Assembly: GCF_947496995.1 (NCBI RefSeq)
Contig: NZ_CANMFD010000003.1
Location: 62,001 to 126,000 of the forward strand
Direction of reading: 5' to 3'
Length of the DNA: 64,000 nt
DNA from: an uncultured Roseibium sp.
GTDB lineage: Bacteria > Pseudomonadota > Alphaproteobacteria > Rhizobiales > Stappiaceae
Shown here: positions 27,532 through 36,228 of the stretch, piece after piece
Layout: each line of letters begins with the position of its first letter
Position numbering within the stretch: position 1 is the stretch's first letter
Notes under the pieces: model-generated
Database searches by the model: none
Seen by the model: only the letters and a program-made list of their open reading frames with translations
Told to the model about the DNA's origin: nothing
Position numbers and translations under genes: made by a program

Positions 27532-28110
27532 ATGGCCAAGCTTTATTTCAACTACTCCTCGATGAATGCCGGCAAATCGACGTCACTTTTGCAGGCCGCC
27601 TATAACTACCAGGAGCGGGGCATGAACGCGCTTCTGCTCATTGCGGCGTTCGATGATCGCGCCGGCAAGGGCAGGATCGCCTCACGGATCGGACTCTCCG
27701 CCGACGCCGAGATATTCTCCTCCGCAGACGATGTTCTCAAACATGTGTCAAAGGCCCATGAGACCAGTCCTGTCGATGCCGTGCTGGTCGATGAAGCCCA
27801 GTTCCTGACCGCCGAACAGGTCTGGCAGCTGGCGCAGGTCGCCGACCGGCTCCGTATTCCGGTCATGTGTTTCGGTCTGCGCACCGATTTCCAGGGCAGG
27901 CTCTTTCCCGGCAGCGCCGCTCTGCTGGCCATCGCCGACAATCTGAAGGAAATCAAGTCCATCTGCTGGTGCGGTCGCAAGGCCACCATGACTGCCCGGC
28001 TGGGCAGCGACGGCAAGATTCTCGAAGAAGGCGATCAGGTGGTTATCGGCGGCAACGAAACTTACGTCTCCCTGTGCCGCAATCACTGGACGCGGCGGAA
28101 ACTCGGCTAG
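27532..28110 (+). CDS. tdk: Thymidine kinase
   Basis: Type II thymidine kinase of 192 residues, which phosphorylates thymidine with ATP in the salvage pathway. The P-loop reads SSMNAGKST, followed by VDEAQFLT (Walker B type) and a FGLRTDFQG strand. The zinc site is complete: CWCGRKA near residue 142 and the late CRNH. The length matches the usual 190-205. It faces hisC convergently over a short gap. Confidence 0.95.
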   Translation: MAKLYFNYSSMNAGKSTSLLQAAYNYQERGMNALLLIAAFDDRAGKGRIASRIGLSADAEIFSSADDVLKHVSKAHETSPVDAVLVDEAQFLTAEQVWQLAQVADRLRIPVMCFGLRTDFQGRLFPGSAALLAIADNLKEIKSICWCGRKATMTARLGSDGKILEEGDQVVIGGNETYVSLCRNHWTRRKLG

Positions 28111-28145
28111 GCCGAACCCTGCTCGTCCACGCGCACCGCGCTGTG

Positions 28146-28168
28146 TTCCGAAAATCACGTCTTCGGAA
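28146..28168. terminator. Hairpin between tdk and hisC
   Basis: A 7-bp stem TTCCGAA / TTCGGAA with a 9-base loop between convergent genes. Without a T-run it is only a weak terminator candidate. Confidence 0.3.
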
Positions 28169-28177
28169 AGCTTCTGT

Positions 28178-29239
28178 CTATTCCCGGATGATGCTCTCGG
28201 TCGCCGCCAGCAAGGCTGCGCATTCTTCGCTCGTGCCGATGGAAATCCTCAGGTGGTTTCCAATGCGCTCCCTGGCGAAATGCCGGACCAGAATACCGCG
28301 CGCGCGCAGATCCCCGAGCAGCTTTTCTGCGGGAACTGTCTCATGGGACGCGAACAGAAAATTCGCCATGGACGGCAGAACATCGAACCCCTGTTCCTGA
28401 AGAGCCGTCGCCATCCTGTCCCTGTCCGCCATGACGAGATGCCGGGTCCTGTCGAACCATTCCCGGTCCTTCCACGCGGCAACGGCGCCGGCAAGCGACA
28501 GGCGTCCGAGCGGATAGGAATTGAAGCTGTCCTTGACCCGCCGGAGCGCCTCGATCAGGTGCGGCTGCCCGATGGCAAAACCGACCCGCAGGCCGGCAAG
28601 GCTGCGGGACTTGGAAAAAGTCTGCACGACAAGCAGATTTTCAAAGTCCGGCACCAGCGACGCCGCACTCTCTGCCCCGAAATCCACATAGGCCTCATCG
28701 ACGATCACGACGACTTCCGGGTTCTGCTGCAGGATTTGGACAATATCCTCAAGCGGCATGGCGATACCGGTCGGTGCGTTCGGATTGGCGATCACCACGC
28801 CTCCGCATGCGCGCTGATAGTCCCGCGGGTCGCACCGGAGCGCTGCATCGAGCGGAAGCTTCTCGGCCTGTATCGAATAGAGCTCGCAGTAGGTCCTGTA
28901 AAAACTGTAGGTGATGTCCGGGAAGACAATTGCATCCTTGCCGGTGAAGAAGGCGTTGAACGCCTGCGCCAGAACCTCGTCGGAGCCGTTGCCGGCATGA
29001 ATGTGATCCACGTCCAAGGACAAAGTTGCAGCGATTGCCTCACGCAGCTCCGCGGCAACAGGATCCGGATAAAGCCTAAGCTCATCTCCGGTCGCTGCGC
29101 GAATGGCCTCCAGCGCCTTCGGCGACGGACCATAGGGGTTCTCGTTGGTATTGAGCTTGATGACCGTCCTTTGCCCGGGTTGCTCACCGGGCGTATAAGG
29201 CGTCAGTTTTTCGACGATCGGACTCCAGAACCTGCTCAT
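28178..29239 (-). CDS. hisC: Histidinol-phosphate aminotransferase
   Basis: A PLP-dependent fold-type I aminotransferase (353 residues) that converts imidazole-acetol phosphate and glutamate to histidinol phosphate. Signs are the N-terminal LNTNENPYGPSP, GNGSDEVLAQAF, NPNAPTGIAM (PLP ring contact), VDEAYVDFG and the PLP lysine in TFSKSRSLAGLRVGF. Start ATG 29239 (MSRFWSP) is preferred; the frame is open another 20 codons upstream, but these residues are unlike the family. Paralogues may act on aromatic amino acids, so the specificity is not certain. Confidence 0.92.
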   Translation of the reverse strand: MSRFWSPIVEKLTPYTPGEQPGQRTVIKLNTNENPYGPSPKALEAIRAATGDELRLYPDPVAAELREAIAATLSLDVDHIHAGNGSDEVLAQAFNAFFTGKDAIVFPDITYSFYRTYCELYSIQAEKLPLDAALRCDPRDYQRACGGVVIANPNAPTGIAMPLEDIVQILQQNPEVVVIVDEAYVDFGAESAASLVPDFENLLVVQTFSKSRSLAGLRVGFAIGQPHLIEALRRVKDSFNSYPLGRLSLAGAVAAWKDREWFDRTRHLVMADRDRMATALQEQGFDVLPSMANFLFASHETVPAEKLLGDLRARGILVRHFARERIGNHLRISIGTSEECAALLAATESIIRE

Positions 29240-29548
29240 GTTTGCTGACCTTGCGGGATAGGGACGCCACTTGATACCGGCCCGCACCGTCCCGATCACG
29301 CGCTTTTTTCCTGAAGCGTGTCACGTTTTATGCGCGGTCGGCTAAAATCCGGCCGCGAAGCGGCCCGCGGAAGCCAGGAAAATGCCGGGTTGGTCCCACC
29401 TGAACCTGATCAAGGCATTGGAAAAACAAGCAATCTTTTTACCCCGCCGGAATGTGTTAGATTTCCCGGCGGTATTTTACGCAAGAAACATCCGTCACTC
29501 GCATGCAAGTTGAGAGTTCGGGTTTATAGGGAAGGTTGGGGACACCAC
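29240..29548. other. Divergent gap, hisC / mscL
   Basis: About 309 bases. I see no secure promoter. The stretch 29330-29548 stays open in the mscL frame but is not like the family N-terminus, so I treat it as non-coding. Confidence 0.4.
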
Positions 29549-29995
29549 ATGATCAAGGAATTTCGCGACTTTATCGCCAAGGGCAACGTTATGGACCTTG
29601 CCGTCGGCATTATCATCGGTGCGGCTTTTACGGCAATTGTCTCAAGCCTGGTCTCGGATCTCATCAATCCGGTCATCGGGCTTGTGCTCGGCGGGATCGA
29701 CTTCACGTCGATGTATATCGTCCTGTCCGGGGACGTGCCTGCCGGTTCCAGTCTTGAGGCCGCTCGGGAAAGCGGCGCAGCAGTCTTCGCCTACGGGGCG
29801 TTTCTCACGGCATGCATCAATTTCCTGATCATCGCCTACGTTGTGTTCATGCTCGTGAAAGCAGTCAACAAGGTCAAGGCGGCGGCGGAAAAGCCGGACG
29901 ATGTGGAGCCTGAAGTCGAAACCGGCCCGTCGGAACTGGATGTCCTGATCGACATCCGCAATCAGCTTCGCGGCGGCTCCGGCCCCGCACAGTAA
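29549..29995 (+). CDS. mscL: Large-conductance mechanosensitive channel MscL
   Basis: MscL opens under membrane tension to release solutes in osmotic downshock. The 148-residue protein has the N-terminal helix [22 protein letters not shown]1 with [16 protein letters not shown], a periplasmic loop and TM2 ([18 protein letters not shown]), then a charged C-terminal helical tail ([13 protein letters not shown]) that forms the usual bundle. The ATG at 29549 gives the canonical start. The stop codon lies in the first copy of a 40-base tandem repeat. Confidence 0.96.
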   Translation: MIKEFRDFIAKGNVMDLAVGIIIGAAFTAIVSSLVSDLINPVIGLVLGGIDFTSMYIVLSGDVPAGSSLEAARESGAAVFAYGAFLTACINFLIIAYVVFMLVKAVNKVKAAAEKPDDVEPEVETGPSELDVLIDIRNQLRGGSGPAQ

Positions 29996-30070
29996 CGCGG
30001 CGAAGGACCGGTGCGGCGACAATGCCGCCCAGTAACGTGACAAAGGACCGGTGCGGCGACAATGCCGCAC
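29991..30070 (+). repeat. Two-copy 40-bp tandem repeat at the mscL 3' end
   Basis: Copies at 29991-30030 and 30031-30070, alike except for a few bases. The first begins inside the last codons of mscL (AGTAA). Copy 2 with its flank forms a perfect 10-bp hairpin (CCGGTGCGGC / GCCGCACCGG, loop GACAAT, 30048-30073), which could act as the mscL terminator. Copy 1 has only a 5-bp core of it. Confidence 0.8.
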
Positions 30071-30166
30071 CGGAGCGCTGCGGGCGAGCACATTCCCGCC
30101 CCGCCTTTGCAACTCTTGCCTTGAAGCTCCGCGCTCGCCCCCGTAAAAGGGGCAAACGGATCAGCA

Positions 30167-30469
30167 ATGGGTGACAGAATGCTCGGCAAGATGTTCAAAT
30201 CGCTCTTCGGCTCGTCAGGCGAAGGCAAAACAGCCGCCTCGAAGAGCACGACGGTCGTATATGACGAATTCCGGATCATCGCGGAACCCCAGCTTTCAAA
30301 CGGTCAATGGCTGGTGGCCGGACGGATCGAAAAGCAGGTCGGTGATACTCTGAAGACCCACATCTTCATCCGTGCCGACACCCTGCCAGACGAGCAGGGT
30401 GCGACCAACGAAATGATCCGCAAGGCAAAAATGATGATCGACCAGCTGGGCGATGGCATATTCGATTGA
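30167..30469 (+). CDS. HlyU family protein
   Basis: A 100-residue protein of the HlyU family seen in alphaproteobacteria. These are distinct from the vibrio ArsR-type HlyU regulator in spite of the name. The pattern EFRIIAEPQLSNGQWLVAGRIEK with THIFIRADTLPDEQGA and a C-terminal helix KAKMMIDQLGDGIFD is typical. Function is not clear. ATG 30167 is used; ATG 30179 (MLGKMFKSLFG) is equally possible. It has no operon partner, the next gene being pgsA 114 bases on. Confidence 0.8.
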   Translation: MGDRMLGKMFKSLFGSSGEGKTAASKSTTVVYDEFRIIAEPQLSNGQWLVAGRIEKQVGDTLKTHIFIRADTLPDEQGATNEMIRKAKMMIDQLGDGIFD

Positions 30470-30583
30470 CCTGGTACACATGGGTGCACGCGTAATACCG
30501 CCGCGTGGAAGTCTTTACGGGCAATGTTCTGCAGCCCGGGCCATCTGGGCTCCGGCACTCCTGCCTGAAATCCGAAAGCCGAC

Positions 30584-31156
30584 ATGAAACGCAATATTGT
30601 ACTCAGCCTGCCGAACCTTCTGACCTATGGGCGCATTTTGGCGGTTCCCGCCGTGACCGCCTGTTTCTATTTCGAAGGCAACACACCGCGCTGGATCGCC
30701 CTCGGCATATTCATACTTGCCGCCGTGACTGACTTTTTCGACGGCTATCTCGCGCGCGCCTGGCAGCAGCAGTCCGCCCTGGGACGTATGCTGGACCCGA
30801 TCGCCGACAAGCTGCTGGTCTCGGTCTGCCTGCTGGTGCTGGCCGGCGACGGCACTATCGGCGGCTGGTCGATGATCGCCGCGATCATCATCCTGTGCCG
30901 CGAAATCCTGGTCTCCGGACTGAGGGAGTTTCTGGCCGAACTCCAGGTCAGCGTCCCGGTCACCAAGCTGGCAAAATGGAAGACCACCGTCCAGTTGATT
31001 GCTGTTGCTTTCCTGTTGGCGGGGCCTGCGGGAGACACCGTTCTTCCGGGCACCACCCTGGCCGGCCTCACCGCCCTCTGGCTTGCCGCCATACTCACGC
31101 TTTATACGGGATACGACTATTTCCGCGCCGGGATCGGCCACCTCATCAAGGAATAG
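30584..31156 (+). CDS. pgsA: CDP-diacylglycerol-glycerol-3-phosphate 3-phosphatidyltransferase
   Basis: PgsA makes phosphatidylglycerol phosphate, the first step to phosphatidylglycerol and cardiolipin, in the inner membrane. The CDP-alcohol phosphotransferase motif is seen as DGYLARAWQQQSALGRMLD followed by PIAD, which gives the D-G-x2-A-R-x8-G-x3-D-x3-D ligand set. Several membrane helices flank it. The 190 residues match the family. It is followed by moaD and moaE; the order uvrC ... pgsA - moaD - moaE is common in Rhizobiales. Confidence 0.95.
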   Translation: MKRNIVLSLPNLLTYGRILAVPAVTACFYFEGNTPRWIALGIFILAAVTDFFDGYLARAWQQQSALGRMLDPIADKLLVSVCLLVLAGDGTIGGWSMIAAIIILCREILVSGLREFLAELQVSVPVTKLAKWKTTVQLIAVAFLLAGPAGDTVLPGTTLAGLTALWLAAILTLYTGYDYFRAGIGHLIKE

Positions 31157-31316
31157 GGTTCCGGACAGCAGGAGCAGGATCGACCCTGGAAGACCCGGTT
31201 GGCCGGCCTCTCGGCGAGCCGGTCAGCCGGACTTCCCCTATCGGATAAGTCAAGTTAAGCTCGCCCTGCTCCGGTTTGCGCACTTCGGCGCCGGCCGGCA
31301 CATTATCGAGGCTCTC

Positions 31317-31568
31317 ATGAACATTCGTTATTTCGCCTGGGTCCGTGAACGGGTCGGCGTCGAAGAAGAAACGATTGAGGTTCCCGGAGGTGTGAAAACC
31401 GTCGCGGACCTGATTTCGCATCTGAAAACGCTGGACGGTAACCACGCGGCCGCCTTTGAGGAGGAAGACGCGATCCGGGTGGCGCTTGACCAGTTGCACG
31501 TGGAAGCTGACACCGATCTCGGCGACGCAAGAGAGGTCGCCTTTTTCCCACCGATGACGGGTGGCTGA
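31317..31568 (+). CDS. moaD: Molybdopterin synthase small subunit MoaD
   Basis: A ubiquitin-like sulfur carrier of 83 residues that ends in the Gly-Gly needed for thiocarboxylation (FFPPMTGG). The N-terminus MNIRYFAWVRERVGVEEE fits the family. With MoaE it turns precursor Z (cyclic pyranopterin monophosphate) into molybdopterin. ATG 31317 is the start; an upstream open stretch overlaps pgsA and is not used. It lies 3 bases before moaE. Confidence 0.93.
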   Translation: MNIRYFAWVRERVGVEEETIEVPGGVKTVADLISHLKTLDGNHAAAFEEEDAIRVALDQLHVEADTDLGDAREVAFFPPMTGG

Positions 31569-31571
31569 GGC

Positions 31572-32039
31572 ATGCAGGTTCAACCGCTTGTAAGAGTTCA
31601 GGCAGCAGATTTCGACGTCGCGGCGGAAACGCAGCGTCTCACCACCGGCCGCAAGGATGTCGGAGCGCTGGTAACCTTCACGGGCCTCTGCCGCGACGAG
31701 GCAGGGACGCTGGAGGCGCTGGAGCTGGAACATTACCCCGGCATGGCGGAAGCAGAACTGACACGCATTGCCGTAGAGGCTGCCGGTCGCTGGCCCCTCA
31801 CCGGATTGAGCGTCATTCACCGCTTCGGAAAGATCGCGCCGGGCGAGAACATCGTTCTGGTCGTCGCCGCTTCGGCGCATCGGCGCGCGGCCTTCGAGGC
31901 AGCCGACTTTCTCATGGACTTCCTGAAAACCAGAGCCCCCTTCTGGAAAAAGGAGCACCTCGTATCGGGTGCCGGCGGCACCTGGGTGGATACCAAAGCA
32001 GGCGATGAGAAGGACGCCGCGCGATGGTCTTCCTCCTGA
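31572..32039 (+). CDS. moaE: Molybdopterin synthase catalytic subunit MoaE
   Basis: A 155-residue catalytic subunit that uses MoaD thiocarboxylate to add the dithiolene sulfurs to the pterin. Family marks are GALVTFTGLCRDEAG, LELEHYPGMAEAEL, VIHRFGKIAPGE and the C-terminal lysine block FWKKEHLVSG, with the active-site Lys and Arg residues. It follows moaD at 3 bases, so the two subunits are made together. Confidence 0.94.
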   Translation: MQVQPLVRVQAADFDVAAETQRLTTGRKDVGALVTFTGLCRDEAGTLEALELEHYPGMAEAELTRIAVEAAGRWPLTGLSVIHRFGKIAPGENIVLVVAASAHRRAAFEAADFLMDFLKTRAPFWKKEHLVSGAGGTWVDTKAGDEKDAARWSSS

Positions 32040-32109
32040 ACCACGAACATTCGCTTTCCAACACCTGACATTATAATCCCTCAATACCTCCCTGACGCGC
32101 AGCCGCGTC

Positions 32110-33441
32110 ATGCCCTTTCGAATTGGTCCCAATTGCGTGAAACACAAAGAAGATATTTCCAGCAACCCGCCTGCCGGTTCAGCGGCAACGCGATCGCACT
32201 CCGGCGGTTACAGCGAAGTCCTGCGCGAGCCCGGCATTCCATTTGCGGAATTCGTGGCCATCATCGCCATGATCATGGCGTTGAACGCCATGGCGATCGA
32301 TGTGATGCTTCCGGCCCTGCCGGCCATCGCCGGTGCGCTGGACATAGCCAAGGACAATGACCGCCAGCTCATTCTTCTCGTCTACCTGATCGGCTTTGGC
32401 GGCGGACAGCTGTTTTTCGGCCCGGTCGCGGATGCCTTCGGCCGGCGAAAGGTTCTGATTGGCGGCCTCGCGCTCTACAGCCTCGCGAGCATCGTCTGTA
32501 TCTTCGCAGTGGACCTGGACCAGTTGCTGATCGCACGCCTCATGCAGGGCATCGGTTGCGCCGCGGCGCGGGTGACCGCGCTTTCAATTGTCCGCGATTG
32601 TTATACCGGAAGGCGCATGGGCAAGGTCATGTCCCTCGTCATGATGGTCTTCATGTCCGTACCCGTTATTGCACCGTCCATCGGCCAGGCCATCCTGCTT
32701 GTGGCCGGTTGGCACTGGATCTTCGCCCTGCTGCTGATTTCCGGCGTGGCGATGCTGGTATGGTCGGGTCTGCGTTTGCCTGAGACCCTGGAGCCGGAAA
32801 ACCGGCGCCCTCTGGTGGTTTCCACGATCACCAGCGCATACCTGCTGGCGCTGACAACGCGCGTCAGTCTCGGATACACCGTCGGCACCGCATTCATTTT
32901 CGGAGGCCTGTTTTCCTTCCTCGCCATGTCCCAGCAGATCTTTGTCGACATTTTCGGCCTGGGAACGCTGTTTCCGATCGTTTTTGCCGTCATCGCCGTG
33001 ACCATGGCCGTAGCCTCTTTCATGAACTCCCAGCTCGTGGAAGCCATCGGCATGCGCCGTCTCTCGCACGCCGCCACGGTGGTCTATACCCTGGTGGGAA
33101 TGACGATTTATGCGCTCGCCCTGCTAGGTTACGAGAACTTCTGGGTCTTCCTGGCACTGGTGACCCTCATCATGACGACGTTCGGCTTCATCGGCGCGAA
33201 TTTCAACACGATGGCCATGGAGCCGCTCGGGGCCATTGCCGGCACCGCCTCTTCCGTGATCGGCTTCATCAGCACCCTCGGCGGCGCGCTTCTGGGGTAC
33301 GTCATGGGGCAGCTCTTCGACGGAACGACCGAGCCCCTGGGGCTGTCCTATATGGTCTACGGCCTGTGCGCCATCGGCTGCATTCTCTACGCCGAACGCG
33401 GACGCATGTTCCATTCAACGGAACGTGGGGCAACCGTCTGA
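32110..33441 (+). CDS. MFS drug exporter, Bcr/CflA-like
   Basis: A 443-residue inner-membrane transporter with twelve hydrophobic segments. TM1 carries MAIDVMLPALPAIAGAL, followed by LIGFGGGQLFFGPVADAFGRRKV (MFS motif A) and RLMQGIGCAAARVTALSIVRD, the set seen in Bcr/CflA-type drug:H+ antiporters. A polar N-terminal tail of about 40 residues precedes TM1. The export substrate is unknown. It has a 68-base gap after moaE and may be independent. Confidence 0.88.
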   Translation: MPFRIGPNCVKHKEDISSNPPAGSAATRSHSGGYSEVLREPGIPFAEFVAIIAMIMALNAMAIDVMLPALPAIAGALDIAKDNDRQLILLVYLIGFGGGQLFFGPVADAFGRRKVLIGGLALYSLASIVCIFAVDLDQLLIARLMQGIGCAAARVTALSIVRDCYTGRRMGKVMSLVMMVFMSVPVIAPSIGQAILLVAGWHWIFALLLISGVAMLVWSGLRLPETLEPENRRPLVVSTITSAYLLALTTRVSLGYTVGTAFIFGGLFSFLAMSQQIFVDIFGLGTLFPIVFAVIAVTMAVASFMNSQLVEAIGMRRLSHAATVVYTLVGMTIYALALLGYENFWVFLALVTLIMTTFGFIGANFNTMAMEPLGAIAGTASSVIGFISTLGGALLGYVMGQLFDGTTEPLGLSYMVYGLCAIGCILYAERGRMFHSTERGATV

Positions 33442-33468
33442 ATATTGAAACAAGGATCGAGCAAAAAA

Positions 33469-33720
33469 GGCGGGCTCATGCCTGCTTCGGCCCGTTGACA
33501 AACCCTCAGCCTGGTCATCCCAGACAAGTGAGGCAAGCCGAACGCTGATCTGGGATCCAGCGCATCAGCGTGAGCGGAGCGAACACTCAATTACACTTGA
33601 ACACGCCACGCCTGCGGCGTGAAATATATCTGGATCCCAGATCTGCGTGCAGCCTTGCTGCACTTGTCTGGGATGACGAAATTAGGTTTGTCAGCAGTCT
33701 CTGGCGGGCTCATGCCCGCC
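33469..33720. repeat. Nested palindromic intergenic element
   Basis: About 250 bases between the MFS and ilvE genes. The outer ends are a 17-base direct repeat (GGCGGGCTCATGCCTGC at 33469, GGCGGGCTCATGCCCGC at 33703), of which the right copy is itself a 7-bp hairpin. Inside are TGACAAACC / GGTTTGTCA (33496, 33685), then a perfect 17-bp inverted repeat (GTCATCCCAGACAAGTG at 33514, complement at 33661), then a perfect 14-bp one (GATCTGGGATCCAG at 33547, complement at 33630). There is no ORF. It looks like a REP/MITE-type or RNA-hairpin element. Confidence 0.8.
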
Positions 33721-33749
33721 TTTCTGCCGAGATTTTTCCGGGCGTCCGA

Positions 33750-34652
33750 TCAGCCGGCGACGGCCTGAAGCGCAGGAGCTTGCGGCCGGACGGCAGCATC
33801 GTAGTCTTCCATCAGCGTCTTGATGATCTCGCCGACTTCGTAGCGGTTTCCGGCGATCTCCGAGACCGGCGTGACTTCCGCCGCAGTGCCGGTGACGAAG
33901 CACTGCTCGAAATCCGGCAGTTCCTCCGGCATGATCACCCGTTCGATCACATCGATGCCGCGGTCCTTGGCAAGGCCGATGACCGTCTGGCGGGTGATCC
34001 CGTTCAGGAAGCAATCGGGCGTCGGCGTGTGGATCTTGCCGTCCTTGATGAAGAACACATTGGCGCCGGTCGCTTCCGCGACCTGGCCGCGCCAGTCCAG
34101 CATCAGCGCGTCCGTATAGCCCTTGGACTCGGCCGCGTGCTTGGAGATGGTGCAGATCATGTAAAGGCCGGCGGCCTTGGCCTTGTAGGGCGCTGTTTTC
34201 GGATCGGGGCGGCGATAGTCCGCAAGGTCCAGCCGGATCCCCTTCAGCCGTTCTTCCGGCGCGAAATAGCTCGGCCATTCCCAGGCGGCGATGGCCAGGT
34301 GAATGGTGTTCTTCTGCGCGGAGATGCCCATCATCTCACTTCCGCGCCAGGCGACGGGGCGGATATAGGCATCGGTGAGGTTCATCCGCGCCAGGGTTTC
34401 TTCCTTGGCCGCGTTGATCTGCTCGGCGGTCCAGGGAATCTCGAAGCCCAGCATGCGGCCGGATTCAAGCAGGCGCGCAGTATGCTCCTCGGACTTGAAG
34501 ATACGCCCGCCGTAGGCGCGTTCACCTTCAAACACGCTGCTGCCGTAATGCAGCCCGTGGCTGAGCACATGCAGTTTCGCGTCCGCCCACGGCACGAATG
34601 TGCCGTCGTACCAGATGTCTCCACTGAGCTGATCAAAAGGCGTTCCGGCCAT
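33750..34652 (-). CDS. ilvE: Branched-chain amino acid aminotransferase
   Basis: A PLP fold-type IV aminotransferase of 300 residues, the final step of Val/Leu/Ile synthesis. Signs are HGLHYGSSVFEGERAY, the YIRPVAWRG strand, PLP lysine in PYKAKAAGLYM, EATGANVFFIKDG and ITRQTVIGLAKDRGI, with the late FVTGTAAEVTPV. GGGAGA lies just before the ATG. It is divergent from a MarR/two-component cluster, an arrangement common in Rhizobiales. Confidence 0.94.
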   Translation of the reverse strand: MAGTPFDQLSGDIWYDGTFVPWADAKLHVLSHGLHYGSSVFEGERAYGGRIFKSEEHTARLLESGRMLGFEIPWTAEQINAAKEETLARMNLTDAYIRPVAWRGSEMMGISAQKNTIHLAIAAWEWPSYFAPEERLKGIRLDLADYRRPDPKTAPYKAKAAGLYMICTISKHAAESKGYTDALMLDWRGQVAEATGANVFFIKDGKIHTPTPDCFLNGITRQTVIGLAKDRGIDVIERVIMPEELPDFEQCFVTGTAAEVTPVSEIAGNRYEVGEIIKTLMEDYDAAVRPQAPALQAVAG

Positions 34653-34895
34653 CTTTCATCTCCCGCCCGCTCTGAGAGCGTTTATTGTTTTCCACTGCAG
34701 AGGCAAATGGCGCCAAAGACTTGCGCCCGCTTCACCGCTGTATCTTTTGCACAGCACGCCAACTATCGGTATCCTGATATCCGCAACGTTCGTGATCGGA
34801 TTCGTTTATCATCTGGTGCGCAAAAATGCATCAGAAAGACCGATCATTTCGTTCACGGATGCTAACAAGTAACAATCGACCAGAATTAAGTCAAT

Positions 34896-35456
34896 ATGGC
34901 TGACGTAAATTTCAAAAACGCACTTTCCTCCCCGTTGCGGGAAAACGATCCCGGGCTGCCCGACAGCGGTGAGGCAAGCAGCGATGACGCCCTGCCCTAT
35001 GACCTCGTTGAACTTTTGTTCTTCGCCTATCGCGATTTCACCGGCGATCCGGACGAGGTGCTGGCCAAATTCGAGTTCGGTCGGGCGCACCACAGGGTTC
35101 TGCATTTCGTGGAGCGGAACCCCGGCATCATGGTGACGGATCTACTCGGTATTCTGGGGATCACCAAGCAAAGCCTCGGAAGGGTGCTGAAACAGCTGGT
35201 GGATGCCGGGATCATCGAACAGCGCGAGGGCAATCACGACCGTCGCCAGCGGCTTCTCTACACCACTGAAACAGGCCACGCGCTCGCCGTCGATCTCACG
35301 CGTCTGCAGCAAAAGCGCCTTGAACGCGCCCTAATTGGCCTGCCTGATGGCAGCGAGGAAACCGTCCGCAGGTTTCTCTTGCAGATGATCGATCCCGATG
35401 CCCGGCCGGACATCCTCAAGCTTATCCGCAGCTCCTTCGATCTGAGAGACAGATAA
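34896..35456 (+). CDS. MarR family regulator (PetP-like)
   Basis: A 186-residue winged-helix regulator. After an acidic N-terminal tail of about 35 residues come the helices and wing: VTDLLGILGITKQSLGRVLK as recognition helix and EQREGNHDRRQRLLYTTE as the wing. The C-terminal part is the dimer helix. In Rhodobacter, the MarR-type PetP lies beside the response regulator PetR, and this gene is arranged the same way; orthology is inferred. It probably begins the operon with the response regulator and kinase. Confidence 0.85.
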   Translation: MADVNFKNALSSPLRENDPGLPDSGEASSDDALPYDLVELLFFAYRDFTGDPDEVLAKFEFGRAHHRVLHFVERNPGIMVTDLLGILGITKQSLGRVLKQLVDAGIIEQREGNHDRRQRLLYTTETGHALAVDLTRLQQKRLERALIGLPDGSEETVRRFLLQMIDPDARPDILKLIRSSFDLRDR

Positions 35457-35525
35457 GGGTCGGCGTCCGTTCGTTGAGCCGGCAAACGCGATCCTGACAC
35501 CACCCTAGGGGACGAGACGACCGAA

Positions 35526-36224
35526 ATGAACGCTCAGGTGCCTGACGACAACGCCAACCACATTCTCCTGGTAGACGACGACAAACGGATCAGGGATCTG
35601 CTCTCCAGGCTGCTCAAGGACAATGGCTTCCGTGTCTCCACCGCAGCCAATTCCGCCGAAGCGCGCAAGTGTCTGTCCGGGCTGGAGTTCGACCTGATCA
35701 TCCTGGACGTGATGATGCCGGGCGAAAGCGGGCTGGAGCTTGCAGGCTCGCTGCGAAAGGACTCCCAGGTTCCGATCCTGATGCTGACGGCCAGATCCGA
35801 TGCACCCGACAGAATAGCCGGCCTGGAGGCCGGCGTGGACGATTATCTCGCCAAGCCCTTTGAACCCCGAGAACTGATGCTGCGGATCGCGGCCATCCTG
35901 CGGCGTGGAAACCAGCAGCCGGTTGTCGCCAGGCAGGAAATACGCTTCGGCCCCTTCTCCTACAATGCCGGCCGGGGGGAACTGAAAAACGGCGACAATC
36001 CGGTGCGCCTGACGGACCGGGAAAAACAGATCCTGTCGATATTTGCCGAACAGCCCGGCGCAACGGTACCCCGGCACAAGATCGTCGGCGACGACAGTGG
36101 TCTCGGCGAGCGTACCGTCGACGTGCAGATCAACCGCCTGCGGCGCAAGATCGAAACCGATCCGGGCAATCCGGTCTATCTGCAGACAGTCCGGGGCATC
36201 GGCTACCGGCTGGCCTGCGACTGA
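35526..36224 (+). CDS. OmpR-family response regulator (PetR-like)
   Basis: A 232-residue two-component regulator. The receiver has the acidic pair in LLVDDDKRIR, phospho-acceptor Asp61 (LIILDVMMPG), Thr88 (MLTARSD) and Lys110 (YLAKPF). The C-terminal winged helix ends with RTVDVQINRLRRKIE and TVRGIGYRL. It probably works with the kinase that starts five bases after its stop. The signal and target genes are not visible. Confidence 0.9.
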   Translation: MNAQVPDDNANHILLVDDDKRIRDLLSRLLKDNGFRVSTAANSAEARKCLSGLEFDLIILDVMMPGESGLELAGSLRKDSQVPILMLTARSDAPDRIAGLEAGVDDYLAKPFEPRELMLRIAAILRRGNQQPVVARQEIRFGPFSYNAGRGELKNGDNPVRLTDREKQILSIFAEQPGATVPRHKIVGDDSGLGERTVDVQINRLRRKIETDPGNPVYLQTVRGIGYRLACD

Positions 36225-36228
36225 CCCG

